Below the pieces are notes generated by a model, which saw only the letters and a program-made list of their open reading frames with translations, was not told the origin of the DNA and made no database searches. From positions 36,175,849 to 36,239,848 of the forward strand of contig OX388345.1 of the NCBI GenBank assembly GCA_947579665.1: 64,000 nt of DNA. The letters are read 5' to 3'. The translations under genes were made by a program, and so were the position numbers. Within the stretch, counting starts at the first letter, position 1. Every line of letters starts with the position of its first letter. This DNA is from Sympetrum striolatum (taxonomy: Eukaryota; Arthropoda; Insecta; Odonata; Libellulidae). This document shows, one piece after another, positions 37,809 through 48,940 of the stretch.

Positions 37809-38122
37809 TATCACATCAGGAATTAGATACACCATACAGTTATGAAAGGCTTGGAGTTCTGGTGCCATTGTATGGGTGAATTAAGATTTGGATATCTAAT
37901 GTTTATGCAATTAATTAACAGACAATTACGGCCCGCTTCTTGTAGATGTCGATAACCCTTAGGGCGTTTTCCTACAGGATTATGGAATTGAGTGGTTTAA
38001 TAGTATTGATAAAAGTGCTTCGACAGTTTAGGCCATTTCGTACATAGGCTCCCACCGGGAATAGAACCTGGGGCCGCTTTCCACAATGCCGATCACACTG
38101 AACTTAGCTATCAGGAAGCCCT
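37809..38122 (-). mobile_element. tRNA-derived SINE S1, fuller copy, minus strand
   Basis: Read on the minus strand: GATAGCTAAGTTCAGTGTGA (A-box-like, about 38119-38100), then AGGTTCTATTCCCGG (B box) and GGTGGGAGCC (about 38065-38048), then body TGGCCTAAACTGTCGAAGCA. Head and early body match 7625-7700. The body continues through CGGGCCGTAATTGTCTGTTA to about 37820. This is the best copy for defining the family. Confidence 0.8.
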
Positions 38123-38417
38123 TGCAATATTAAACTTCCATGCTGGATCGTTAAGTGAGTACAAGTATAATAGTTCAAAAATTTAATAGTTTTCCAGAAA
38201 GTGTTAGGTTCGTGTAAATTTTATATATTAATCCGCGGGTTGATTGAAATATGGTAAATAGTGATGGTATATTTTTTAAATTTAATTAATTTTCTGGATT
38301 TAACAGAGGTGCTAATAACGACGAATGTAAATGAAAAGAATCACTCCATGTGCCTCTTAGAATTGCTTTATTTAAGACCATCGTTAATTGTTTCGAAAAA
38401 AATATTTTTTTATATTT

Positions 38418-38502
38418 CGATAGTAATATAATTTACGACAGTGGAATAATTTTCGATGGTAATATAATTTTCGATAGTTACCTAATTTTCGATAGATTAT
38501 TC
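38418..38502 (+). repeat. 18-bp minisatellite, about 4.5 units
   Basis: CGA starts at 38418, 38436, 38454, 38472 and 38490, exactly 18 bp apart. Consensus is CGATAGTAATATAATTTT. Units carry scattered changes. Confidence 0.85.
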
Positions 38503-40962
38503 TCAAAGTGAAGACTTATCGTAATAAAATTACTTTTTCATGTGCAAATTTAAAAATTACTTTCCATCATTAGATATCATTTGTTTGGAATATTTCTTGT
38601 GTAAATTACAAAGTGTTTCTTCTCTTATTTCATCATGATTTTCCATGAAGTCCTGCCAGAAATGATCGATTATATTCGTAAATAAGTTCCAGTTTAACAA
38701 TAGACGTTCGCCCACAACTGTTTTTGTTTATAGATTTTGGATCCCTAGAAGCTCTTTGTTGTAATGTTATCTGTGGGGAAGGTGCTGTCATCTTGTTCAC
38801 TTTTTTAGAAGACCGTCTTGGCGCATCTTGGCATCGTTTTACCGTTACCTTGTTCCCTTTACAGCGTTACGCTTTTGTTATCACTGTCCTCATAACCCTG
38901 CATATGCAGCGGGGAAAAGAGCGTAAAATCTTCCCAAGTTCACGTCTACTTTCATGTTTTCAGCAGCGTAATATTCCCAGCTCTAGTAATTTTCTTGAAT
39001 TCGATGTTTCTTCCGGTGAAGTTGCTGATTTTCCTCTTCAAACGCCTTGTCAGCAGTCACGTGTTCAGGCGACGATCAGTTATTACTGATTCTTACTTCC
39101 TTCTCGGATAATAAAGAATTCTGCGAGGAAGCTCGTCGATTTTCCTCCGGATATTCCTCCTAATTACACAAAAGGATATGATTTTGAAAGAATTTTTTTA
39201 ACTAACTTGCCCATTAAAATTCATGGTCTGCGTGGTAGAATCAGAATCATCGGTAAAATTTATTACTTTATGCAAGCGAGGAAAAAGCTCGTTTCGGACT
39301 ATTTTTGACATAGGCAGTTCAATCAATTCAGCATGGTGCTGCCAGTACTAGCAGACTTTAAAATGCATTTTAAACACAGTAAATGCTAAATTGTATGTAC
39401 ATCTAAACATTGATTAAAACTGATGATTGAAAATGCACACAAAAATATGCTGTATTATCACGTTTACGTAATGGTAATTATTTAGCTTCTAGTTCGAACT
39501 AGACGATATTGCTTGTAGCAGCAGTTGTAGGTATGATAGCATTCGGCGAATCTGAATTTTATTATGTTGCGATGAATTTATTTTAGTATGAATCCATCGC
39601 CTTTTGAACCGAAAATGGTTCTTTGTAAGTTGTTGAAAGTAGTTTTAGGCAACTATCCTTTCATCGTAGAGTTTCACTTTTCAAGCGATTCCAGCCTCAA
39701 CCTTTGTCAAGGATTCCCTGTGTTTCCAGTGTTCGTGATCTGCATGTTTGATCACGTCTATGGCCGAAGGCGTGCTTCTTAAAAGGAGAGAGATGGGACA
39801 GGTTTTTACGACCCCTTCAATTACTCGATTGCTCTCGAAGTAATTGACGTAAGAAAATATATCGCTATTTATTAACTGTTCGTTAGATGATTGAGGATAT
39901 GTTCAAAGTTACTGGGAAAATTCTGTACGTTTTTATTTCCTCCAACACGTTAGTAAGCGAGATTGGGTTGTTGATATTTCGAAACAAAGTCCTTCTCATC
40001 ATGGAGAATAACCTCTTGAACGCGTTGAACGATATACATATACGCATGTTCTACTGCTGGAGATTATATTTCTCTTCCAGGGGCAGTTTCAGTTCTTTCA
40101 AATTTAAATTTATGTAATTAAGCAAGTAACGGATCAACAAAGTGAAACTTAAAATATAAAAATAATGAAATTATTACATGGGGTGTCTTTCTAACCAAAT
40201 TCTTGTGTAGCATTATTTGTTTAAACTTAGATCACTTTTACGTAGAGATAGACGTTAACATGAATTTCGTTGTTATAATAAGAAAATATATGATATTTTA
40301 AAATCTGCTTTCAGTGAAAAAATTAAACACCGAAAATTTAAATTGTCAATTAAATTAATTTTAACTCAAGAATATCAAATCCCGCCTCAGCTAGGGAGTT
40401 TATGTCAAATATTATCATAATTGTTCGTGAAGTATTTAACTGGAAGGGCGGTTTGAACTTTATACCGTCCACCATTGGATACGGAAAGCCCTGGAGAGGG
40501 AATGAGAGTTTAAATGGAAGATAGAAGTGAGGTATTTTGACCTTGATTGATAGTCAGAATGCTAAGAACGGAGAAAGTTGATATAATTGTAGATCAATGG
40601 CCTTTTGAGTAACAATTTTCTGAGCATTCAATGAGACGTGACAGAAGTGAATACCATTAATCAGCACTATTCTTACTTCATTTGTGCTGACACAAAAGTG
40701 AATGGAAGATTCCTCTATACAGCACCAAAATACAAGTGAAAAATATTCCATTCATCATGATTTGGACTACTTAAGCCTTCATCTCGTGTCAACATCTCAT
40801 TCCACTTGAAAGATATTGCATCAAGTATTACATCTGAACAATTTGTGTGCGAATTTTAGCACAGTATAAAGAATTTCTATCGTATCAACTGGAATAAGTA
40901 TTAGAAGTATGGCAGTTTAGTATGGAACCTGTTCGGCGAATGAGGAACTGGTAGACTTGGTT
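38503..40962. other. No recognised gene
   Basis: The frame at 38724-39089 (121 codons) is the longest; it has no domain and no clear splice context. Otherwise AT-rich unique DNA. Confidence 0.4.
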
Positions 40963-41223
40963 TATTATCATTATTATTATTATAGGACTTTAAATTAAGA
41001 ATTTTAAATCCCATCTTCCATTTTACGCATAATTTTACTTACAAATGTTAAAAATACAAAGGATATGATGAAACATAATACAAATCCATATAAAATGATA
41101 CAAAATACCAGCCTATACGAATATTAAATACAAACTTATATAAAATGAAAATACGATCATACACAAATATTATATTAAGAACAATGCAAATCATACTACA
41201 AACATATACTGTTATTAAGGTAA
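40963..41223 (-). mobile_element. LINE 3' end (family L1a) with trinucleotide tail, minus orientation
   Basis: On the minus strand the AT-rich body ends in a GTCCTATAATAATAATAATG tail (40988-40966), as expected for this family. The body matches 9600-9780 (CAAACTTATATAAAATGAAA then ATACGATCATA at 41133-41163). Confidence 0.65.
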
Positions 41224-41726
41224 AAATCTAACCAGTACAACTAGTTTACGTCAGTTGTGTTGAGTTCGGATGCCCTCTGGTTAGCGTTTCGAGTTCTAAC
41301 CCCGTCGATGAGTGGAGGGTCTTTTGGATTTCTTTTGGGAGTGTTCGTACGCCAAGTCTGCAGGGGGCTTATGGCGTGGGAGTCTGTGGGATCTGTGCCA
41401 CGAGCGTGAAGAGGTGGTTTGAAGAGCGGGGGCGTGCGTCTTAGAATAGATTTCCCCTTTTTACCTCCGCGGCCGTCACTGGGAAAAAAGAGGCTCCGTC
41501 CAGGAAACTGTAGCTATGGAAAAGAGATGCACTTTTTTCGAGGGCCTCACAAACTATCCGGGAAGTGAACTCCAGCGGCGGTTATTTTTAACCGGTAAAT
41601 AAGGCGCGTTGCATCCGCGTAGTATTGGGAAAAGACGGCCTTCCTGGCGCCGGTCGTAAAAAAGTAAGAGATTAGCGTGCACTTGCAAGGAAAATGAATT
41701 CACTATCTATCTGAACTCTCCCGCTG
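41224..41726. other. GC-richer patch, no recognised gene
   Basis: About 41270-41700 is CpG-rich relative to its flanks and has no open frame worth noting. It lies directly upstream of dispersed repeat D copy B; the corresponding stretch upstream of copy A (14650-15060) is also GC-richer, but I do not see base-level similarity. Confidence 0.35.
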
Positions 41727-41893
41727 TAAGTATTTTTTCCTGTGCTAATTGGACGAAGAATAACTGGCGACTACTTTTTCCAATGAATTTTGGCGAGAAC
41801 TCTCGACTGTCCCATTCATTTCTATACAATTGATAGAAATGAAGGTTAGCTATATTCATTTCTGTTGAAACTTTGCCTCAAAAACATTTACCC
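41727..41893 (+). repeat. Dispersed repeat D, front block, copy B
   Basis: Matches 15142-15270 (GCTAATTGGACGAA, CTGGCGACTA, CCCATTC, TTTGCCTCAAAAACATTT). This copy has an extra segment with a small inverted repeat (TTTCTAT-ACAATTG-ATAGAAA, 41820-41840). Confidence 0.65.
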
Positions 41894-42002
41894 ACGGAAT
41901 CAACGACATAGAAGGAATGAGAAAGATTCGAAAAAGAATTTTATGTTAAAACGTCATGTTTTTTATTAGAAAACTAAAGTAATGAAGAAATGAAACTTAG
42001 TA

Positions 42003-42057
42003 AATTTTCCACTCGATTTTTTATTGAAGACCGGTTTCGCTACCGGAGATGCATCTA
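42003..42057 (-). other. GAAACCGGTC motif, minus strand
   Basis: The minus strand reads AGATGCATCTCCGGTAGCGA then AACCGGTCTTCAATAAAAAA and later GTGGAAAA. It shares GCGAAACCGGTC, AATAAAAA and GTGGAAAA with 19255-19315 and with the 34-kb snapback arms. The CTGATGA box is not preserved. Confidence 0.35.
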
Positions 42058-42064
42058 TGTATGA

Positions 42065-42232
42065 TATGTTTTTGATTTCCTCTTAGTCAGCTGGTGCAAT
42101 GAAAAACATTTACGAGAAATTTCATTTACCTTTTCAGGTATTTATAGGAATATCGTCATCACGTAATTAGTTTTATTCGGAATATATTTTGGCTACTCTC
42201 AGGTGAAAAAAACTACAAATTTTATTTTAGTT
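42065..42232 (+). repeat. Direct duplication at 720-bp offset, copy 1
   Basis: TATGTTTTTGATTTCC, TCAGCTG, TTTACGAGAA, CAGGTATTTATAGG, TCATCACGTAAT, TTATTCGGAA, GGTGAAAAAAACT and TTTTAGTT all recur in order at 42785-42955. Confidence 0.8.
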
Positions 42233-42270
42233 AAAAAAAGAAAACGGAGCGGAATCTCGCATTTTTTAAT

Positions 42271-42471
42271 GTAAATTTTTGTTTTTTTCCCTATTTAAAT
42301 GTGTTAGTAATTAACCTAAATTAAATTACCTTCACTCAATACTGAGATTTTTAAAAAACAATTTCGTCAACTATATCTGAACGCAAATTTCGTAACATCT
42401 CGCGAATTTCTCCCGTTTGAAATACACCGCGAATTTCGAAAGGTCCCATCATGACGGTGGACCGACTTAGG
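42271..42471 (+). repeat. Dispersed repeat D, rear block, copy B
   Basis: Collinear with 50357-50585 (GTAA-TTTTTGTTTT, ACTTAAATTAAA-type block, CTCAATACTGA, ACATC-CGCGAATTTCTCCC, TCATGACGGTG) and with 15771-15911. Lies between the two copies of the 720-bp offset duplication. Confidence 0.65.
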
Positions 42472-42784
42472 ATGCGAATTGAAATGACATTGTCTGACGA
42501 GCTGTTTAATCGATTGAAAGCGATGTATCATTGGAGTCGAGTCCGTCTAGAGGGCAAATTACCGAAGGGGTTTTGTAGCCTCTGAGTCACCATGTTTATT
42601 TGGTTCGTTTCGAGATATTTTTATGTCCGCGCAAATGACCTACCTCGCTTGCTGGGCCTAAGCCATGGTTTGGAAGATCTTTAATTACTCGGTATTGAGT
42701 TTTACTGTTCTCTTTTTATCCTGTTAAAGTCTTGTTCGAAGTAGAATTGGGTTACGTAAATAATGAGTTTAGATAAAAGATTTG

Positions 42785-42955
42785 TATGTTTTTGATTTCC
42801 GCTTATTCAGCTGATGTAATGAATGTGTTTACGAGAATTTAAATTTAGCTTGGCAGGTATTTATAGGCATGTCATCATCACGTAATACATGTTATTCGGA
42901 AGATATTTTGAAGACTTTTAGGTGAAAAAAACTCCTAAAAATTTTGTTTTAGTTC
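42785..42955 (+). repeat. Direct duplication at 720-bp offset, copy 2
   Basis: Second copy of 42065-42232. The intervening DNA contains the rear block of dispersed repeat D, so either the whole 720-bp unit was duplicated and half of it decayed, or repeat D was inserted. Confidence 0.8.
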
Positions 42956-44139
42956 GGGGAAGATTGATTCAACGGAGAAAGGTTATCTAATAACACAAAA
43001 AGCTATTATATTGTTGTGGCTATCATGAAATATTTTATGTTAGCCTTTCACTTGGTTTTCGTAGCAGTTTTTCTTGGACTTGTGACTCAATACGTTTACA
43101 TAGTTTGATTTGCTACTTCCTTTAACATGGTTGCAAATGAGGATCTGTGCCAGAAGTCAAGAAACGCTGCTGTCAGCCTTAAAGTTAACCAAGAGGGGAA
43201 TTTTTTGGGGCTATTTTTCTTAGCTGCCAGATTGTTACATCTTCAAATTTAAATTTTAAAGTGCGTTTTTTGGATCCAGTGGATATAACAACTCTGTGTT
43301 GATATGAATACGAAATACGCTTTGATTGTTATTAGTTAGCCTCTATAGGCTGATATTTCTTCTAGTTTTCCGTAATTTTCGTATTATTGTTGGAAATATA
43401 TAAAGACTGGGAATTAATTATGGCGAGAGCGTACGTGTGATCTAAGAGGTTTGAATTTAGAATTCAGAATTATCTAAGAGAATGTCGGCACCTTTCCTTT
43501 TTTCTTCGCTTAGCGATGATGCATCAGCAGGTATACTTGCGAGACGATGAGTAATGAAGGAAACAAGGATATATGATGCTTGACATAAGCGGATTGTTTT
43601 CGTTTATGATTCATACAAGATTACCTCGTCAATTATGACTCGAAGATGACTTATACGGTTAAACTTCCTGGAGACCAGGGATGTCCAACTCTCGGACCGT
43701 ATGAAGTCCTTTGCCATTTCCGAGCTCAGTAGATTGTTTTTGGTAGATTTATGTGCCTCGGCATTCCCTATCAAATGACATTGCCTTCGTTTCTTGGTAA
43801 CTTACTTAACTCAACTATTCATTTATGTTATATAACATCTTATATCTTCGCCTTTCGTTTTGTTTTTTCCTTCGCATTATTTCCTCAGTTACTTTCTTTA
43901 GCAGTCCATCTAGTTTCAATATTTTACCCACACATCTCTCCTGTCAATGCTTAAATAGCTTCAATTGATACCATCTCTTTACTAACTATTTCTAGTTCCT
44001 CCGTATTTGTTTTTCTATGTATCAAAATGAACTATTTTCCATTTTACCTCACTCTCAAATGCCCGCAATATATATGTGGTGTAAAAAGACGCAAAGAGTA
44101 ATTTTAATTTCCGGCTTTTTCACATACGATTGTGATAGA
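42956..44139. other. No recognised gene
   Basis: AT-rich DNA; only short frames such as 43751-43954. Confidence 0.4.
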
Positions 44140-44729
44140 ACAATGTAACTAACGATGTTTCACGAATTATCAATAACTTTAAACCACAACAAGGTACGTT
44201 TTATATATTCCGTGAAATATATATCGTGCTGGTAAGAAACCTCAGGCGATAAAATTATCAACACCATCGATATATAGTTTATCAGTTTTTATTAATTATA
44301 TCCAGTTTAAATTTAAATAAGGATTAGCACCTAGCAAGGACAAATACACCTAACGTGTTGTACTTGAGTTCATACTTACAACAGTTACATACATACTTGT
44401 TAGTTTTGTTCTGATTTTATTTCAGTAGTCAAGTCAAAACTTACGTATACATTATAACCGACGATATTTGACGAATTATTAATAAATACAAAATACGATA
44501 AGATATATTTCATATGATCTGTAAAGTATTTATAATGCTGGTGCAAACCTCTGGCGGTAAAATCCTGGACACCCATACTGTACAGTGTATCAGTTTTTAT
44601 CAATTATGCCCAATTTATATTTAGCCAAGGACACAGACACTTATCACATTCACCTTACATGTGGTGCTTGAAACTCATTGAATTTTGTCTGGTTTTATTG
44701 CGGTAATATAGTCAAAACTTACTCATAGG
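44140..44729 (+). repeat. Diverged two-copy tandem duplication, period about 309 bp
   Basis: Copy 1 starts at 44140 (ACAATGTAACTAACGATG) and copy 2 at 44449 (ACATTATAACCGACGATA). Shared in order: ACGAATTAT-AATAA, GTGCTGGT/ATGCTGGT, AACCTC-GGCG-TAAAAT, TATCAGTTTTTAT-AATTAT, AAGGACA, and GTCAAAACTTAC at both ends. Old duplication with many substitutions. Confidence 0.8.
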
Positions 44730-44779
44730 GATCTTAGTAAATGAAAAAAAGGGATAATAGACCTCTAGTATCGGCCTCT

Positions 44780-45270
44780 TGAGTCCGTAAGAGGGGTGGA
44801 ATTTGGTGGGGGCAAAGGGTTAGATTATTTTTCCCTCTCCAGATCATTGTTTGTGAATGCACCCAAGCTCCCCGGTTTCGAGAGGGCCTGGTATGGAGCG
44901 TGCCACTCCTTCCACCCCTCCAGACTCCCAAAGTGTGACTTCCGGTCCAGGGATAACCCACACTGCCTCAGATGGGGAAGGTTGCGCACCGTCGAGATAT
45001 GCCTGCTTTCCTCACCGGAGGACCCGATCCGCGCCAGCCGTGTTATGATGGACGGCGAAAAATCGTCTGGCTTCTTTTGTTCCGTTGATAGATGTCTATC
45101 CCCTGGCACGTGGTCGCCATTGTTGGCGTGGTTTTCAGAGGCCATCAGTTCCACGTTCATCGTCCGTGGACGGGAAGGAAAATTGATTTCGTCGCATCAG
45201 CTGCTAAAACGCCAAGTTGAATTTCCTACGAGTTCGCTGGTTTTAAGGAATCGTCCTGCTGGATGATGAG
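44780..45270. other. GC-richer island, no recognised product
   Basis: The plus frame 44796-45266 (156 codons) overlaps a minus frame of 111 codons and another plus frame of 63. None shows a domain. An exon cannot be excluded. Confidence 0.35.
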
Positions 45271-45575
45271 GGACTGTTTAAGAAGGGATGGAGCTTTCCC
45301 TTATTATCAGGTCGTTCATTATTTTGGGGTATTGTGGTTTGTACCTGCCGTCTTATCCTGATGAATGAAATATCATTGTAATTCACCCATACGCGTACAT
45401 AGCACGTTAAGTTGAATACAGAATAATAGAATAGAACATTTATTAAGTCTGAAGTTATTTAAAAAATAAATAAATATGAAAAATCTAGTTAGAAATATAA
45501 ATATAATAAGACTCTTGTTATATAAATCGCCCCCACGCCCGTATCTTGATGAATAAAATATTTTTCTCACGCATT

Positions 45576-45669
45576 AGATAAAATAAACTTTATATTATTC
45601 CACAAATACCAGAGATCAATTCAAATATAAATTAAGTATTTGTGGAATAAAGTAAATTTTATTTTATCT
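45576..45669. mobile_element. Inverted repeat, 34-bp arms (hairpin family H2)
   Basis: Arms 45576-45609 and 45636-45669: AGATAAAATAAACTTTATAT with TATTCCACAAATAC, mirrored with a few mismatches. The loop is 26 bp. The pair at 60660-60731 starts with the same AGATAAAATA and TTCCACAATA words, so this is a small family, probably a MITE or the inner part of a larger element. Confidence 0.65.
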
Positions 45670-46046
45670 TATGTTTTAAGATAAAGTTCCATTAAGTGAT
45701 TGAACATATTTTTCATATGTCATTAGGTACGGGACTGAGGAGAATGTATGTTTCACTTATTTTAGTCACAGTCTAGATCATGGCTGTGATGACATAAAAG
45801 TTATTGTGGTTTGAGTGAATAAACATGCTGATTAGTGTCTTTCTTTATGGAATGCCAAAAAAGTGTAACTCGTAGAATCATTGTGTTTCTCTTTCGTGGA
45901 CAAGTCCTGCTTGTAACTTTCTTGCTTGATAAGGAAACCAAGGACAAACTTCTTCACTCCTCATCTTGTCTAGTAAGCCTCATCCTCCGACTAGCTCTTG
46001 GTAATTAATGTTAGTGAGGTTGTGGTACCAACCGGTCTTCCGGCTG

Positions 46047-46185
46047 AACAAAATCCATATTGAGGAATCCTTTACTAAACCACAGAAAAAGTACAGAAAC
46101 GACCATGGTTTCGCAGCATGGCTGCATCATCAGGTCTCAATATTCCTCAATATGATCAATAAGATTCCTCAATATGGATTTTGTT
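46047..46185 (-). mobile_element. Short inverted-repeat element carrying a hammerhead-like motif
   Basis: Ends are inverted: AACAAAATCCATATTGAGGA at 46047 and the reverse complement of TTCCTCAATATGGATTTTGT at 46165-46184. A further ATTCCTCAATATG copy lies at 46142. The interior (minus strand) holds the CTGATGATG...GAAA core described at 46096-46138. Similar cores are known from Penelope-like retroelements, so a non-autonomous Penelope-type remnant is one reading; no reverse transcriptase is present. Confidence 0.6.
46096..46138 (-). ncRNA. Hammerhead ribozyme-like motif (type I layout, one extra base)
   Basis: On the minus strand: GAGAC (46138-46134) can pair with GTTTC (46100-46096) as stem I; CTGATGA (46133-46127); one extra T; GCAGC (46125-46121) pairs with GCTGC (46117-46113) around CAT as stem II; GAAA (46112-46109); then the palindrome ACCATGGT and a C at the expected cleavage position. 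Stem III can close only as a very short hairpin or between two molecules, as known for minimal hammerheads of Penelope-like elements. The T between the core A and stem II is not canonical and may abolish activity. Activity is untested. Confidence 0.4.
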
Positions 46186-48385
46186 AGAATTAATAATTAC
46201 TTCAAATTTACGCCTGATTCCGTGTCGCTTCTGGCTGAATATAATATTGTAGTTCTGCACTAGCGAAGTTACCTGAAGTGAGAGTGGCGAAACTCAATTT
46301 CGTCCTTGATAACTTTGTATTCTATAAGCTTTTGATAAGTTCTCGGAAAATACTTATATTCTCGATTTAAAATCACGTAGCATTCACGCTGATGTAACGC
46401 ACCAGTGCTTTCTAAAATAGCTAGGCTTTACGAGTTAGTTCTTACGAGTATTTTTGCTGCAACTTTCGATACCTTCGATCCTTCACAAACATCTTCCGTT
46501 TCTAACAAGTACGTGTATCTTTCCTTAGAACATTTTTTGTGTTTCCAAAATACTATTAACCTCTTCAGCGTCTCATTCACCGAGTTAAACCAGCTTTTTC
46601 CTTCTCTTCATCTCGTATTCTCTTCATACCTTCTCTGTCATTCTCCTTGTGTTTCTCATTCCCTTTCCTACGTCTAAACCATCGTAAAACACCCTGGATT
46701 CCAGCCATGCATTTTCTTCTGCTCACGTTGATCTGCACTGCATATTCCTCTCCCGTTTATTCCACATAGGAAGACAAGGAAGTGAAACTTATTCAATTTT
46801 ATAAAAATGAGATATTATGGAAGTTAGTATCTATAGCTTTGTTTAATTCAATAGCTTTAATTAAGTAAATAAAATTCTTCTCCATTTCCCTTTTACCAAT
46901 AAGTTACGTGATTTTAATTTCATCGCCTTTGATGTCTAAATTTTAGAATTGCAGTTTGATTTACGTATATATTTATTCATTTTCTGTAGTTAGACGCAGT
47001 TTCCGTAGACGGCGCTATGGAATTTCATAATTTATATAAAATGAATTTAACGATAATTATAAGTTATTTACATTGTCCCATAGAGTAGAATGATTTGCAG
47101 AATACTCAATCAACCAATATACAATATAATGAATTAATCAATATAATAATTAATGATTATAAAAAATTCTCACCATTTCAATTTGCATCATTATAAATAC
47201 ATATACGGTAGATCAAGCAGGTTTTAATGAAGAATTTTGCTCAGTTTCAACTGGGTATCCTTTGTCTCTTGTATTCTCACGTATCCACTGGAATCTACTA
47301 AAATATCATTATTACTGTTTGATATAACTTAAGGGCACTTACGAATATATCTTCGCAGGATCGTCAGAAGTGTTTCTAAACTTGTCCTTGGAAGGTGAAT
47401 GCCCTTTTTCTAATCCCAAAGCGGCCCTACAATGGTATCTCAAGCAGACGTGGTTCACAGGAGGGCGATAAGTGATAGCGCAGACTTTCTCCCTTTTTCT
47501 TTTTCATCCCGTACTACAAGAGGTTCATTTCCGTTGAAAAGTAAATGAGCCTCAACCTTCTTAGGCACGGTTCATTGGGTCAGAAAAGAAACCAATTATT
47601 TTGTGCCTGTAGTGATTGGCAATATTCTCTACTCAAGATCTAACCTTAATTCCTGTTCGGTCAATTTAGGGAGTGAATATTAGCATCGAGGTTTTCTTTT
47701 CAATTACCCAACTATCTCAGCTTCTTACATTAGTGCTCATGAGAGAAGATTAGATGTGTTCGCGAATCATTTAATCGGAAATAGTGCAAGAATTGGCTTT
47801 GGAAAATTCGGTTTTAAGTGATTTCTTAGTACTTTCTTTCTGAAGACATTTATATTATCATCGTCTTTGCAGAGAGTTACGTATACTATATAAAGTAATT
47901 TGATTGGTCGTAAGATTGACGTGTTTGATGAAATTAGTTTGATCGTGTCCAGTGAAATCTAGAGGGAAGTAATACTTAAAAACTACAGTAAGAAATATCT
48001 TCATTCTCTCCATTGCTTATTAATTAGACGGCCTTGGTTTCGTCTATTGAGATTCTCAGCATTATCAATTTTAGTTATTAGCTCGTGGAGGAATAACCTC
48101 AAGTCATACAAACTGTTTGCATGCTGTAGGAAGTATCTTTTTATGCCTAAAGCGCATTATTCACATTTCTTGCTGATACACCAAATTTTTCTTTGGTAAA
48201 TTTAAATTATTCACATTTAACGAAATCTACGAAAACGCCTTTTATAAAAGGCGGAAAAGAACATCGTTAAGTTTAAAGGATAGAACATTACCAATGATTT
48301 GGAAACAAGATTAGAAAAGGAAATAAATATTTCATGTTGGTGTACGCCCAGGAAAACCTGAGAGATAAGCGAGGATAGGTCTGTC
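46186..48385. other. No recognised gene; AT-rich
   Basis: Only short frames (for example 46405-46677, 90 codons, no domain). No repeats matched. Confidence 0.4.
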
Positions 48386-48455
48386 GAGACCGGAAATCGA
48401 ACTGCGAATCTCCCAATCCATTTCCGATGTGAGTCTTGCTTTGTCGATGTTACCT
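48386..48455 (-). mobile_element. tRNA-like SINE remnant, minus strand
   Basis: The minus strand reads GGGAGATTCGCAGTTCGATT then TCCGGTCTCG, a good B box (AGTTCGATTTCC). The A box is not clear. Another tRNA-like unit in opposite orientation begins about 45 bp away. Confidence 0.4.
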
Positions 48456-48499
48456 CTTCCTTATACTGAAATTTCCTGGAAAACAGTGTGAGACGGTTC

Positions 48500-48570
48500 T
48501 GTGAGGTGGCTCAATCGATAAGAAAACTCAGTACAGTGGGAAAACACTGGTTATATTCCACTCCCTGAAA
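48500..48570 (+). mobile_element. tRNA-like SINE remnant, plus strand
   Basis: GAGGTGGCTCAATCGATAAG (A-box-like) is followed about 35 bp on by CTGGTTATATTCCACTCC (B-box-like, GGTTATATTCC). Spacing fits a tRNA-derived promoter, but both boxes are degenerate. Confidence 0.4.
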
Positions 48571-48671
48571 GAATTCTTTACGCCTGTTTATTCTTAAGAA
48601 ACAAGTTGGCGATACGAAAATTTCAATTAAATATATAATTAATTATAAAATAAAGTATATAATATTATCAT

Positions 48672-48940
48672 TCGATCCTTTATTTAGTGAGGTTAGGACG
48701 AGAGGGTCTTTCTTCCACCTAACCTTTTTATGTCATTTATACATAAATACTTATAACACAGAGCCTACAGAAGATTAAAGTGTAGAAAAAGTAAAACAAA
48801 AGTAATTAGTTGTGGTAGTGATTAGTTTGTGGAAAAGAAACTAACACTCAAGTTTATTAGAGACATAACCCACGTTGCAGGAAAACATCCTCACAAAAAA
48901 GGGGATTAAAAACACGCGAAAGCATAGAAGAAAATAAAAT
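48672..48940 (-). mobile_element. LINE 3' end (family L1b), minus orientation, second copy
   Basis: Matches 22139-22365 (CTTTAT, GTGAGGTTAGG, CTTCCACCTAACC, CCCACGTTGCAGGAAAACA, CACAAAAAAGGGG, CACGCGAAA). It has an extra stretch in the middle relative to the 22-kb copy. Confidence 0.7.

Noticed and set aside
41275..41315. GAGTTCTAACCCC resembling a tRNA T arm
   Set aside because: No acceptor or A-box partner at proper spacing.
44796..45266. 156-codon frame
   Set aside because: Opposite-strand frame of 111 codons covers the same bases; no recognisable family.
45358..45385. CTGATGAATGAAATATC as another hammerhead-like core
   Set aside because: No stem II and no palindrome after GAAA; a partial match only.
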